Shown: one piece after another, positions 26,967-36,379 of the stretch | Layout: each line of letters opens with the position of its first letter | How positions within the stretch are numbered: position 1 is the stretch's first letter | DNA from: Caldilineaceae bacterium | GTDB taxonomy: Bacteria > Chloroflexota > Anaerolineae > Caldilineales > Caldilineaceae | DNA: 64,000 bases | NCBI GenBank assembly: GCA_020634815.1 | Contig: JACKBA010000028.1 | Span: 1 to 64,000 of the forward strand | Direction: 5' to 3' | Notes under the pieces: model-generated | Databases searched by the model: none | Told to the model about the DNA's origin: nothing | The model's input: the letters and a program-made list of their open reading frames with translations, nothing else | Made by a program: the position numbers and the translations under genes

Positions 26967-28562
26967 ATGTCACAACAGCCCCGTACCGATTCTGTCAAAC
27001 CCAATCGACATGAGTATCCCGCAACGTTGGATGACGTTGTGGCAGTCCCTGTGGCGAGTATCGATGCGTCGCGCCGCCTGCGTCTGGTCAACGAGTCGTT
27101 CTGCCGGCTCCTCGGCCGCCGCGTGGAGGATGTGCTTGGCCGGTCGATCGCCACTTTTGACGACTCCGAATTTGGCAACGCCCTGGGCAGCATCCCGATC
27201 GAGTATGTCCTTGCCGAGTCCGAACCGCGCAACCTGACCTTCTATGCCGGGCAGATTGGCGGCCGGGATATTCAACTCGTTTGCTCGGTTGCTCACTTTG
27301 CCGGGCAAACACCCGCCCAAGCCCTGTTGGTGGTTCGGGCCGATAGCCGGGTGGCATCGCTGCCGGCTGCCGGTTCGGTTGTGGCAATGCCCCATGCCGC
27401 TGGGGTCGAAGCATTGACCTCGGCAGATCTCAGCATGGACGCCAGCGAAGGCTTGCGCGACATATTTGTCCTGAGCCTGACCAATCGACCGCTGCGGCGC
27501 ATGCTCGATCAGGTGTTCGGCCAGGCACAACAACTCCTGCGCGTGGACGCTATGGCCGTCTACGCGCCATTCACCATCGAGAAGGGCCAGGCGCATGCCG
27601 GCAAGGTGATCTATGCCAGCGACGATGCGACTGCAGGCCTGCTGGCGACGCACGCGCTCTTGGATAGTGCCGTGCTGGCTGCCGTTGCCGAAGGACAGAG
27701 CCACGTCTACTGTGTGGGCACCGGCGATCCGGGCGACGCAGCCGTCAGCCCGGCGGCATGGCTGGTTGCGCCAATGCAGGTCAACAAGGATATCATCGGG
27801 CTGACGGTATTCCTCTTCGAGCAGGATGTGGAATTGCCGCCCGACGTGGACGAACTGATCGTTTCGCTCGCCCAGCAGGCGATGGTAGCCTATGGCGCCG
27901 ATCGGTTACAGCGTTTGGCCGGGACGGCGGCGTCCCTGCACGAGCGTGAGCGGCTTGCCCGCGAAATGCATGATGCCGTCATGCAGTCGGTCTACAGCCT
28001 CACGCTCTTTGCTGAGGCCGGGCGCCGGCTTGCCGCCCTGGGCCAGATCGAGCGCGTCGAGGAGCATCTGCAGATGCTGAGTGAAACGGCGCAGCAGGCG
28101 CTAAGCGAGATGCGGCTGCTGCTCTACGAGCTAAAGCCGGCTGTGCTCGAACAGGCCGGTCTCGTCGAGGCGTTGCGCCAGCGGCTCGATGCCGTCGAGC
28201 GCCGCACCGGCATGATCGCGCGTCTTGAGGTCGAAGGTAACCCGCAACTGGCGGCACCGCTGGAAGATGGTCTGTACCGGGTCTGCCACGAGGCACTGAA
28301 TAATACGCTGAAACATTCGCTGGCGACCGAGGTTACCGTCACATTGAGCGTCGACGAGGAGGGCGCACGACTTAGAATCTGCGATAATGGGATCGGCTTT
28401 GATCCAGAAGATCCGCGTGCGCTCAACGGCGAGGGAATTGCGACCATGCGCGAGCGCGTGCGCCGCATGAATGGAAAACTCATCATTGAAAGTGCTACTC
28501 AGCAAGGTACTTGTGTGACTGTCCTGTTGACGCTCCCCCATCAGCTCGATGCTGATCTCTAG
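26967..28562 (+). CDS. PAS/GAF sensor histidine kinase, NarL-LiaS type
   Basis: 531 residues, cytoplasmic. A PAS domain lies at about residues 25-110 (ASIDASRRLRLVNESFCRLL, GRRVEDVLGRSI) and a GAF domain at about 165-310 (VFGQAQQLLRVDAMAVYAPF to ELIVSLAQQAMVAYGADRL). A HisKA_3 helix follows with the phosphoacceptor His in LAREMHDAVMQSVYSL, then a GHKL ATPase (HEALNNTLKHS, DNGIGFD, GEGIATMRERVRRMNGKL). ATG 26967 is chosen for GGAG 6 nt upstream over an earlier TTG. The regulator gene follows after 32 bp, and HtrA overlaps the regulator, suggesting a stress-sensing circuit. Confidence 0.93.
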   Translation: MSQQPRTDSVKPNRHEYPATLDDVVAVPVASIDASRRLRLVNESFCRLLGRRVEDVLGRSIATFDDSEFGNALGSIPIEYVLAESEPRNLTFYAGQIGGRDIQLVCSVAHFAGQTPAQALLVVRADSRVASLPAAGSVVAMPHAAGVEALTSADLSMDASEGLRDIFVLSLTNRPLRRMLDQVFGQAQQLLRVDAMAVYAPFTIEKGQAHAGKVIYASDDATAGLLATHALLDSAVLAAVAEGQSHVYCVGTGDPGDAAVSPAAWLVAPMQVNKDIIGLTVFLFEQDVELPPDVDELIVSLAQQAMVAYGADRLQRLAGTAASLHERERLAREMHDAVMQSVYSLTLFAEAGRRLAALGQIERVEEHLQMLSETAQQALSEMRLLLYELKPAVLEQAGLVEALRQRLDAVERRTGMIARLEVEGNPQLAAPLEDGLYRVCHEALNNTLKHSLATEVTVTLSVDEEGARLRICDNGIGFDPEDPRALNGEGIATMRERVRRMNGKLIIESATQQGTCVTVLLTLPHQLDADL

Positions 28563-28594
28563 AAGAGCGGTCAACCTAAACCTGGGAGGAAGAT

Positions 28595-29272
28595 GTGGCC
28601 AAGCAAGAGGTAATCCGAGTCTTAATCGCAGACGATCATCATGTCGTGCGTGGCGGGCTGCGCGCATTGCTTGAGACCGAGGAAGGAATCGAAGTAGTCG
28701 GTGAGGCGTCCGATGGCGTCGAGGCTGTGCTGAAGACGCGCGCCCTTGAGCCGGATGTCCTCCTGCTTGACCTGGTCATGCCGCGCAAGAACGGCATCGA
28801 AGCCATTCAGGAGATCAAGCACGAGAGCCCCGAAGCGCGTATCCTGGTTTTGACCAGCTTCTCCGACGACGACAAGGTTTTTGCCGCCATCAAGGCCGGC
28901 GCGCTGGGCTACCTGCTCAAGGACTCATCGACAACGGAGTTGATCCAGGCGATCCGCGACGTCTACAACGGCGAGTCCTCGCTGCATCCCGCCATCGCCC
29001 GCAAGCTCATCCGCGAACTGAACCGGCCGGCCGGCAACCTGCCGCCGTCAGAGGAGCCGCTGACCGAGCGCGAAGTCGAGGTGCTGGTCTACGTGGCGCG
29101 CGGGTACTCCAACCAGGAGATTGCCGACGCGCTGATCATCAGCGAACGCACCGTACGCACCCATGTCAGCAACATCCTGAGCAAGTTGCATTTGGCCAAC
29201 CGCACGCAGGCTGCTCTTTACGCGCTCAAGGAAGGGCTGGCCAGTCTCGACGAGGCTGCCAAGTCGCTGTGA
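28595..29272 (+). CDS. response regulator, NarL/LiaR family
   Basis: 225 residues. Receiver motifs are LIADDHHVVRGGL, LLLDLVMPRKNG (phospho-Asp), VLTSFSDDDK and GYLLKDSS. The LuxR-type helix-turn-helix runs LTEREVEVLVYVARGYSNQE to RTVRTHVSNILSKLHLANRT. The GTG start is firmly supported by GGGAGGAAG. Its stop overlaps the HtrA start codon (GTGA), so the two are translationally coupled. It is the obvious partner of the upstream PAS/GAF kinase. Confidence 0.95.
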   Translation: MAKQEVIRVLIADDHHVVRGGLRALLETEEGIEVVGEASDGVEAVLKTRALEPDVLLLDLVMPRKNGIEAIQEIKHESPEARILVLTSFSDDDKVFAAIKAGALGYLLKDSSTTELIQAIRDVYNGESSLHPAIARKLIRELNRPAGNLPPSEEPLTEREVEVLVYVARGYSNQEIADALIISERTVRTHVSNILSKLHLANRTQAALYALKEGLASLDEAAKSL

Positions 29273-30477
29273 TCTCGCGACGGCTGGCGGCGAAGCTGGC
29301 AAAGCCTGACAGTCGTCGGCCGCTGCTGGTCTGCGTACTGGCGACGACGTTACTGCTCGGTGGCTGCACGACGTACCTTCCCGCCATCCGCGAAGGTGTC
29401 GTTCAGCCGCCTGCTGCGCCGGCAGATGTGTCCACACCGGCCGCCGCTCTGACGCCGCTTATCGATGCTGCCGGGCTGGATTTCTTCGAGCGGCGTGTCG
29501 TCGACGTCTACGAAACGGTCTCGCCTTCGGTGGTCAGCATCACGACGCGTGTTCTGCGCCGTGACTTCTTCTTCAACGTCGTCCCCGAAGAAGGAGCCGG
29601 TTCCGGCTTCGTCATCGATAAAGCCGGCCACATCCTCACCAACTATCATGTCGTCGACGGCGCCGAGTCCATCGAGGTCAGTTTTGGCGATCAACTCGTC
29701 ACGCCCGCGACGGTCGTCGGCGTCGACCCGCGCAATGACGTCGCCGTGCTCAAGGTGGAAGTCGACTCCGCCGCGCTGGCGCCGGTGACGCTCGGCGCGT
29801 CGGGCGACCTGCGCGTCGGGCAGTGGGCCATCGCCATCGGCAACCCCTTCGGCCAATTTGGCCGCACGCTCACCACGGGCGTCATCAGCGCGCTCGATCG
29901 CACCATCGAGGGGCCGGACAATCGCACGATCAACGGCATCATCCAGACCGACGCCGCCATCAACAAGGGGAATTCCGGCGGCCCGCTGCTCGACAGCTCC
30001 GGCCGCGTCATCGGGATCACATCGGCCATCTTCAGCCCGACCGGCACCAGCGCCGGCGTCGGTTTTGCCGTGCCCGTCGACACGCTGAAGCGCATCCTGC
30101 CCGACCTGCTCACCTACGGCCGCTACCGGCACCCCTGGCTGGGCATCCGCTACGCATACAACATCACGCCGGGCCTGGCCGAAGTCATCCGGCTGCCGGT
30201 GCAGGAGGGTCTGTTGCTGGTGCAGTTGTACGATGGTTCGCCGCTGGCCGCCGCCGATATTCGCGGCGCACAGACACAGGAGATTCTCGGCAACCAGCGC
30301 GTCTATCTCGGGGGCGATATCGTGACGGCGGTCGATGGGCAGGCGATCGCCCAGATTTCGCAGCTCGAATCGATCCTGGAGAGCGACTACCAGGTGGGTG
30401 ACACGGTGACCATCTCCATCCTGCGCGACGGAAAAAATATCGAGGTGCCGGTCGAACTGGTCGAAGAACCGCGCTAG
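29269..30477 (+). CDS. HtrA/DegP-type serine protease, lipoprotein
   Basis: 402 residues. The N-terminal signal with lipobox LLLGGC (Cys near 33) predicts a membrane-anchored extracytoplasmic protein. The chymotrypsin-fold protease domain has the triad His in LTNYHVVDG, Asp in RNDVAVLK and Ser in NKGNSGGPLLD. A C-terminal PDZ domain (residues 300-395, GGDIVTAVDGQAIAQISQLE) follows. One PDZ is normal for DegS/HtrA-like members. The operon with a NarL-type two-component pair suggests envelope-damage control, as HtrA is in CssRS-type systems of Gram-positives (by analogy). Confidence 0.95.
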   Translation: MISRRLAAKLAKPDSRRPLLVCVLATTLLLGGCTTYLPAIREGVVQPPAAPADVSTPAAALTPLIDAAGLDFFERRVVDVYETVSPSVVSITTRVLRRDFFFNVVPEEGAGSGFVIDKAGHILTNYHVVDGAESIEVSFGDQLVTPATVVGVDPRNDVAVLKVEVDSAALAPVTLGASGDLRVGQWAIAIGNPFGQFGRTLTTGVISALDRTIEGPDNRTINGIIQTDAAINKGNSGGPLLDSSGRVIGITSAIFSPTGTSAGVGFAVPVDTLKRILPDLLTYGRYRHPWLGIRYAYNITPGLAEVIRLPVQEGLLLVQLYDGSPLAAADIRGAQTQEILGNQRVYLGGDIVTAVDGQAIAQISQLESILESDYQVGDTVTISILRDGKNIEVPVELVEEPR

Positions 30478-30486
30478 CGACCGCGT

Positions 30487-31517
30487 TCAGCCACGCAGCA
30501 GATTCACCGCATCGCGCAACATGGCCGCCGCCGTCGGCAGCGGCTCCCGCTCCCAGATCTTGTGGTACATGCGGCCGTAGAGATCGCTCTGAATCTCGAT
30601 CCCCATCTCCCAGCCATTGCACTGGCCCAGAAAACTGTCCGAGGCGACGACCGTGGGCTTGACGACGAGCGCGTAGCCGTCGCCGCGTCGCTCGGCCGAC
30701 GCCAGCAGCTTGATCGTGCTGCCGCTCGCTTCCTCCGCCTCCAGGTGTTCCGCCGTCACGCCGGTGATGCCGGTCACGCTCACGTCGGCCAGCGCGGCGT
30801 CGATGCCCAGCACGCTGTTGGCGACGATGACCAGCTTGTTGGCCGTATCCCAGCCCTCCACATCGAGCGTCGGGTCGGTTTCGGCTATGCCGCGGCGCTG
30901 CGCCTCGGCCAGCGCATCGGCATAGCTTCGTCCCGTTGCCATCTCGGCCAGGATGAAGTTGGTCGTCGCATTGAAGATGCCGCGCAGGCTCTGGATTTCG
31001 GCGGCGATCAGGTCGCGCCGGCCGATGTTGATCACCGGCAGCGCGCCGCAGACCGTGGCGCTGAAGGCCAGCCCGGCGCCGGTCGATGCGGCCAGGTCGT
31101 GCAACTCGCGATAGGCCAGCACCAGCGGCCCTTTGTTCGCCAACACCACCGGGATCCCCCGTGCCAGCGTGGCGCGCGTCACGCCCAGCCCCGGCTCGCC
31201 CGTAGTCAGGTCTACCGGCGACGCCTCCAGCACCAGGTCGCACGCCAGCGTTGCCAGCACCTCAGCCGGTGATGCGCCCGCCACAAAGCCGGGCAAGGTG
31301 CGCACAGGGTGGCCCGCTTCCTTGGCCTGCCGCGTTGCCGCCGGATCGAAACCGGCCGGATTCACCGCCACGCCGCTGCTGTCGGCCACACACACGACGC
31401 GGAACGCCAGCCCATAGCGTTGCGCCAGCTCGGCCTCTTTCATCTCCAGGATGCGCAGGAAGTTGCGGTTGACGTTGCCGAGCCCGATGAGGGCGGTGTC
31501 GATGGTGCGTACCGGGT

Positions 31518-31521
<4 letters not shown>
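30487..31521 (-). CDS. homoserine dehydrogenase-family protein without ACT domain
   Basis: 344 residues. The Rossmann motif is ALIGLGNVNRNFLRI. Other motifs are VVLANKGPLVLAYRELHDLA and the catalytic-domain signature LRGIFNATTNFILAEMATG, then EAQRRGIAETDPTLDVEGWD with the conserved Lys that follows in TANKLVI. It reduces aspartate semialdehyde to homoserine if a true Hom. The regulatory ACT domain is absent, as in some short or catabolic-context members. Its start overlaps the amidase stop by ATGA, so it belongs to the amino-acid catabolic run and may act on an analogue. Confidence 0.85.
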
Positions 31522-32824
<1,303 letters not shown>

Positions 32825-32828
<4 letters not shown>

Positions 32829-33877
32829 CGCAGCATGAATCCGTGACGCAACTCGTCGGCCGGGTCGATGAGCAGTTCGTTGATGCCGCAGATGTGCGCC
32901 GTGCCGGTGACCTGCGGGATGACGGCAGCATGCGGGCCAAAGGTCGTGGTCTCGACTACCTCGCCGGTGAAGCAGGTGCCCAGGATGCTCTCGACGACGA
33001 AGGGTTCACCGAGCCCGATCTCGCCGCGGGCGAAGTGCAGGGCAGCCCGCGCACTGACGCCCGTACCGGTGGGCGAGCGGTCGATCTCGCCGTCGGCAAA
33101 CATGCAGACGTTGCGGCTGTGGTGCTGCGGGTTTTCCGGCGGCCCGACGAAGATGACGCCGTAGAGAAAGCCCAGGTCTGGCTCGAACGGGTGCTCGATA
33201 GGCAGCGACGCCATGACCGCGCGTTTGATCTGCATCCCCACGTCGATGAGCCGGCGAAAGTCGCCCGCGGCCAGCCCCACGCCAACCGCAGCGGCATCGA
33301 CGAAGGCGTAGAAGGCGCCGCCAAAGGCCACGTCATAGCGCACACGACCCAGGCCGGGAACTTCCACTTCCTGGTCGAGCGCGTAGACGAACGACGGCAC
33401 GTTGCGGAAGGACACCGAGGTTACCACGCCGTTGGTCCGCTGCGCGGTCGCCGTGACGCGCCCCGCCGGCGTATCCATGCGGATCTCCGGCGCGTTGCCC
33501 GGTCTGTCGAGCATGCCCGTGTCGAGCAGCACCTTGGCCAGCGCGATGACACCGTGGCCGCACATGGTGCTGAAGCCCTCGTTGTGTAGGAAGAGCACGC
33601 CGAGATCGCCATCGGGCGTCACCGGCTCCGTCAGCAGTGCGCCGTACATGTCGGCGTGGCCGCGCGGCTCCCACATGAGCGCCCGGCGCAGGTGGTCGAA
33701 CTGCTCACGGGCGGCGCGGCGCTTGGCCAGAATGGTGTCGCCTGCCAGCGGTGGAAAGCCGCCGGTGATCACGCGCAGCGGCTCGCCGCCGGTGTGTGCG
33801 TCGATGGCGGTGATGCGCAGCCAGCCGGCGGGTGGTGTCCAGGCAAATGATGTGGATGGGTCTACAATGCTTCGGAT
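32825..33877 (-). CDS. trans-3-hydroxy-L-proline dehydratase (proline racemase family)
   Basis: About 350 residues. The conserved opening RITAIDAHTGGEPLRVITGG lies upstream of the first standard start (GTG 33772), and the frame has no ATG, GTG or TTG between that GTG and the preceding in-frame stop. An AAGGAG (33885-33890) sits 7 nt before an in-frame ATC at 33877, used here as the provisional start. The catalytic Cys is in STMCGHGVI. The second active-site Cys of true racemases is Thr in RSPTGTGVSA, which is diagnostic of the dehydratase forming pyrroline-2-carboxylate. It shares the operon with an amidase and homoserine dehydrogenase and lies near P5C dehydrogenase. Confidence 0.88.
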
Positions 33878-34275
33878 AGTGTGACTCCTTGATCGGGGAA
33901 GCGGCGGTCAAAGGTGTAGATCGTTGCCGGTCCGGCAGTACGTGCTTCCGCCCACAGTAGCGCATCTGCAACCTTCACCCGGCCGGAATCGCGGCACATA
34001 TACAGCGCATCGATGACCAACGCCTTCTCAATGTGGGATACCTGCACATTCTCACGGTTCACAAGGCCGGCCAACGAATCCACAATATCTGCGCGGCTGC
34101 GCCGATAAACTGTGAAGAGTACAAAAAAGCTTTCCGCCAGAATGACCGGACTGATCGCAACCAGAGAGCTTTGTTCAATGATCGATGCTGCTGCTTGGGC
34201 CTGGTCCTGTGGTTCGCCAAGCAGGTAGCGCAGAATCATGTTGGTATCCAGCCAACCTGTTGCGAACTCGCTCAT
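33862..34275 (-). CDS. PIN-domain toxin (VapC-like)
   Basis: 137 residues. The PIN fold starts WLDTNMILRYLLGE, with the first catalytic Asp in LDTN. Acidic residues follow in SPVILAESFFVLF and VKVADALLWAEAR, and the Asp in TIYTFDRRFPDQGV, giving the usual four-acid metal site of a VapC ribonuclease. ATG 34275 overlaps the antitoxin stop (ATGA). The 3' end (SEAL-stop) overlaps the beginning of the hydroxyproline dehydratase frame by about 16 nt, so the module is wedged directly into the catabolic operon. Confidence 0.92.
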   Translation of the reverse strand: MSEFATGWLDTNMILRYLLGEPQDQAQAAASIIEQSSLVAISPVILAESFFVLFTVYRRSRADIVDSLAGLVNRENVQVSHIEKALVIDALYMCRDSGRVKVADALLWAEARTAGPATIYTFDRRFPDQGVTLSEAL

Positions 34276-34568
34276 TTCTCCGCTTCCTGTGCCCTGAGAT
34301 TGGATTCGAATTCCAGCCAATCCTCGCTCGCTACCTGCATCCAGGCCCGTTCGCTCGCTTCACTCAACTCTTCGTCGGTCAGTACTGGCTGCCCGGGACG
34401 CGCTAGAATTCCCAGCAATGACCGGTTGTGCTCTGCCGGGTAGAAGCGAATCTCCACATGGTCGCCGACGACCGTCTGCACTGCCATGTAGCCCTGTTCG
34501 ATGCCGAGCTGCTCGCGGATCGCTTTTTCGATGACAATCTGCCCTTTGGGTCCTACTTTGTTTGCCAT
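34272..34568 (-). CDS. AbrB/MazE/SpoVT-fold antitoxin
   Basis: 98 residues. The swapped-hairpin DNA-binding domain is clear from MANKVGPKGQIVIEKAIREQ with LGI following. The C-terminal portion (LTDEELSEASERAWMQVASE, then EDWLEFESNLRAQE) would wrap the toxin. ATG 34568 has GAGGG upstream. It precedes the PIN toxin with an ATGA overlap, the standard vapB-vapC order, and is followed upstream by a long perfect palindrome that it presumably binds. Confidence 0.93.
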   Translation of the reverse strand: MANKVGPKGQIVIEKAIREQLGIEQGYMAVQTVVGDHVEIRFYPAEHNRSLLGILARPGQPVLTDEELSEASERAWMQVASEDWLEFESNLRAQEAEK

Positions 34569-34581
34569 GTTACCCTCGTCG

Positions 34582-34619
34582 AGAAAAGTTATACTGATTG
34601 AATCCAGTATAACTTTTCT
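34582..34619. promoter_or_regulatory. perfect 15-bp palindromic operator of the toxin-antitoxin operon
   Basis: AGAAAAGTTATACTG and its exact reverse complement CAGTATAACTTTTCT flank 8 nt. The dyad begins 14 nt upstream of the antitoxin ATG and overlaps the -10 box of the predicted promoter. This is what is expected for autorepression by an AbrB-fold antitoxin or the antitoxin-toxin complex. Confidence 0.85.
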
Positions 34620-34634
34620 GCCAGGTTTGATCAA
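34606..34634 (-). promoter_or_regulatory. promoter of the toxin-antitoxin operon
   Basis: On the minus strand TTGATC (complement of 34629-34634) and TATACT (complement of 34606-34611) are spaced exactly 17 nt. The -10 lies inside the left arm of the palindrome as read on that strand, so operator binding would block polymerase. Confidence 0.75.
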
Positions 34635-34709
34635 CCCTCACCGCTGACTCTGACGTTGCAGCCACGCCACCACCTCGCCGGGGCTGTAGGCGATCACGCC
34701 GCGGATCGA

Positions 34710-36323
34710 TTATTCGCTGGCTTCAGCGCGCCACTCTTCGCCCTCGAAGAGATCGTTGTCCGGGTGGCTGACGACCGTCTGGCTCTGCTCGCGCAGGTAC
34801 TGCTGGAGATAGTAGGCGCCGCCGGCCCCCTTATTGGTGTTGCTGCTGCCCTTCCAGCCGCCGAAGGGTTGGTAGCCCGGCCAGGCGCCGGTCGTCGCGC
34901 TGGTGGCGCGATTGACGTAGATGACGCCTGCCTCGATGTTGTCGAGGAAGTATTGCGCCTCGGCGCGCTCGCGCGTGTAGCAGCCGGCGGTCAAGCCAAA
35001 ATCGACGTCGTTTGCACGCGCGACGGCTTCGTCAAAATCTTCGAAGCCGGTGACGGCCACGATGGGCAGGAACAATTCCTGCTTCCACAGGTAGTGATCC
35101 TCGGGCAAGTCGGTCACGACGGTGGGCGTCACGTAGTAGCCGCTGGCGTCGAGGGTCTTGCCACCGGTGAGCAGACGCCCGCGCGCGCGCAGTTCCGCCG
35201 TGAAGTGCTCATAGTTCTCAAAGGCGCGGCTGTTGATGACCGGCCCCATCCAGTTGTCCGAGTGGGTCGGGTCGCCGATCTTGACGGCGTTGGCGTGCGC
35301 CACCAGCTTCTCCAGGAACGCCGCCCTCACCTCCTCATGAACATAGACGCGCGAGCAGGCGGAGCACTTCTGGCCCGTCAGCCCGAAGGCCGCACGCGCC
35401 ACACCCTGCGCCGCCATGTCGAGATCGGCGCTCTTGCCGACGATGGCCGGGTTCTTGCCGCCCATCTCGGTGATGACGGGGCGCAGGCGCGGCCCGCGCG
35501 CCACCTTGGCGTAGATCTCCATGCCGACGCGATAGCTGCCGGTGAAGGTGAAGCCATCGACGCCGGGGTGATCGACCAGGGCGCGGCCGGTCTCCTTCTG
35601 GCCCGTCACCATGTTGACGACGCCGGCCGGGATGCCCGCATCGTGGAAGCACTGCACGAGCAGCGTCGGGCTGAAGGGCGTGTCCTCGGCCGGCTTGAGC
35701 ACGACCGTGTTGCCCGCCAGGATCGCGGCCGCCGTCGGCCCGCCGGAGAGCGCCACCGGGAAGTTGAAGGGCGCAATCACGCCCCACACACCGTAGGGTT
35801 TGAGCACGCTGGTGTTGCGGAACTGAGCGTTCTCGTTCTGCTGCGGCACGACGAAGCCGCCGTGTTGCTCCATGATGTCGCAGTAGGTGCGGATGAAGTC
35901 GGCCGTCTCCTCGACGTCGCCCAGCGCCTCCAGCCGGTTCTTGCCCACTTCCATGCTGTCGACGGCGGCCAGGTCAAAGAGTCGCTCGCTGATGATGGCG
36001 GCGACCTTGCGCAGCAGAGCCACGCGCTCCTGCCACGGCGTGTCGCGCCAGGCCGGATAGGCCGCTCGCGCTGCCCCGACCGCGCGGTCGATGTCCTCTG
36101 CCGTGCCGTCCTGGAAGTGCCCCATGAGGATGCCGGTGTCGATGGGGCTCCTTGTCGTGTAGACGCCGGCGGCGTTGACCCACTGCCCGTCGATGTACAT
36201 CTGGTGCGTCTTGCCCAGGTTGTTGCGCGCCTCTTCCAGCGCGTCTTCGTAGTATTCGTGGAGCAGCGGGTCCGGGCTGCCCAGGGTGGAGTAGGTTACC
36301 TTGATGTGTTTGCGTTTGGTCAT
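34710..36323 (-). CDS. 1-pyrroline-5-carboxylate dehydrogenase-like aldehyde dehydrogenase
   Basis: 537 residues, matching the stand-alone P5C dehydrogenase length. Catalytic Cys is in GLTGQKCSACSRVYV (near 320) and general-base Glu in VITEMGGKNPAIVG (near 285). NAD-site segments are GVIAPFNFPVALSGGP and DGFTFTGSYRVGME, and the C-terminal PGYQPFGGWKGSSNTNKGAG is typical of PutA/P5CDH relatives. It oxidises glutamate semialdehyde to glutamate, the last step of proline and hydroxyproline breakdown, consistent with the dehydratase gene downstream. It is separated from that gene by the VapBC-like module. Confidence 0.93.
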   Translation of the reverse strand: MTKRKHIKVTYSTLGSPDPLLHEYYEDALEEARNNLGKTHQMYIDGQWVNAAGVYTTRSPIDTGILMGHFQDGTAEDIDRAVGAARAAYPAWRDTPWQERVALLRKVAAIISERLFDLAAVDSMEVGKNRLEALGDVEETADFIRTYCDIMEQHGGFVVPQQNENAQFRNTSVLKPYGVWGVIAPFNFPVALSGGPTAAAILAGNTVVLKPAEDTPFSPTLLVQCFHDAGIPAGVVNMVTGQKETGRALVDHPGVDGFTFTGSYRVGMEIYAKVARGPRLRPVITEMGGKNPAIVGKSADLDMAAQGVARAAFGLTGQKCSACSRVYVHEEVRAAFLEKLVAHANAVKIGDPTHSDNWMGPVINSRAFENYEHFTAELRARGRLLTGGKTLDASGYYVTPTVVTDLPEDHYLWKQELFLPIVAVTGFEDFDEAVARANDVDFGLTAGCYTRERAEAQYFLDNIEAGVIYVNRATSATTGAWPGYQPFGGWKGSSNTNKGAGGAYYLQQYLREQSQTVVSHPDNDLFEGEEWRAEASE

Positions 36324-36379
36324 GAGTCTATCCGTCGATAGTGAGTTGGGTTGTGAGTCACAGGGCAGGGTTCAGGCTG

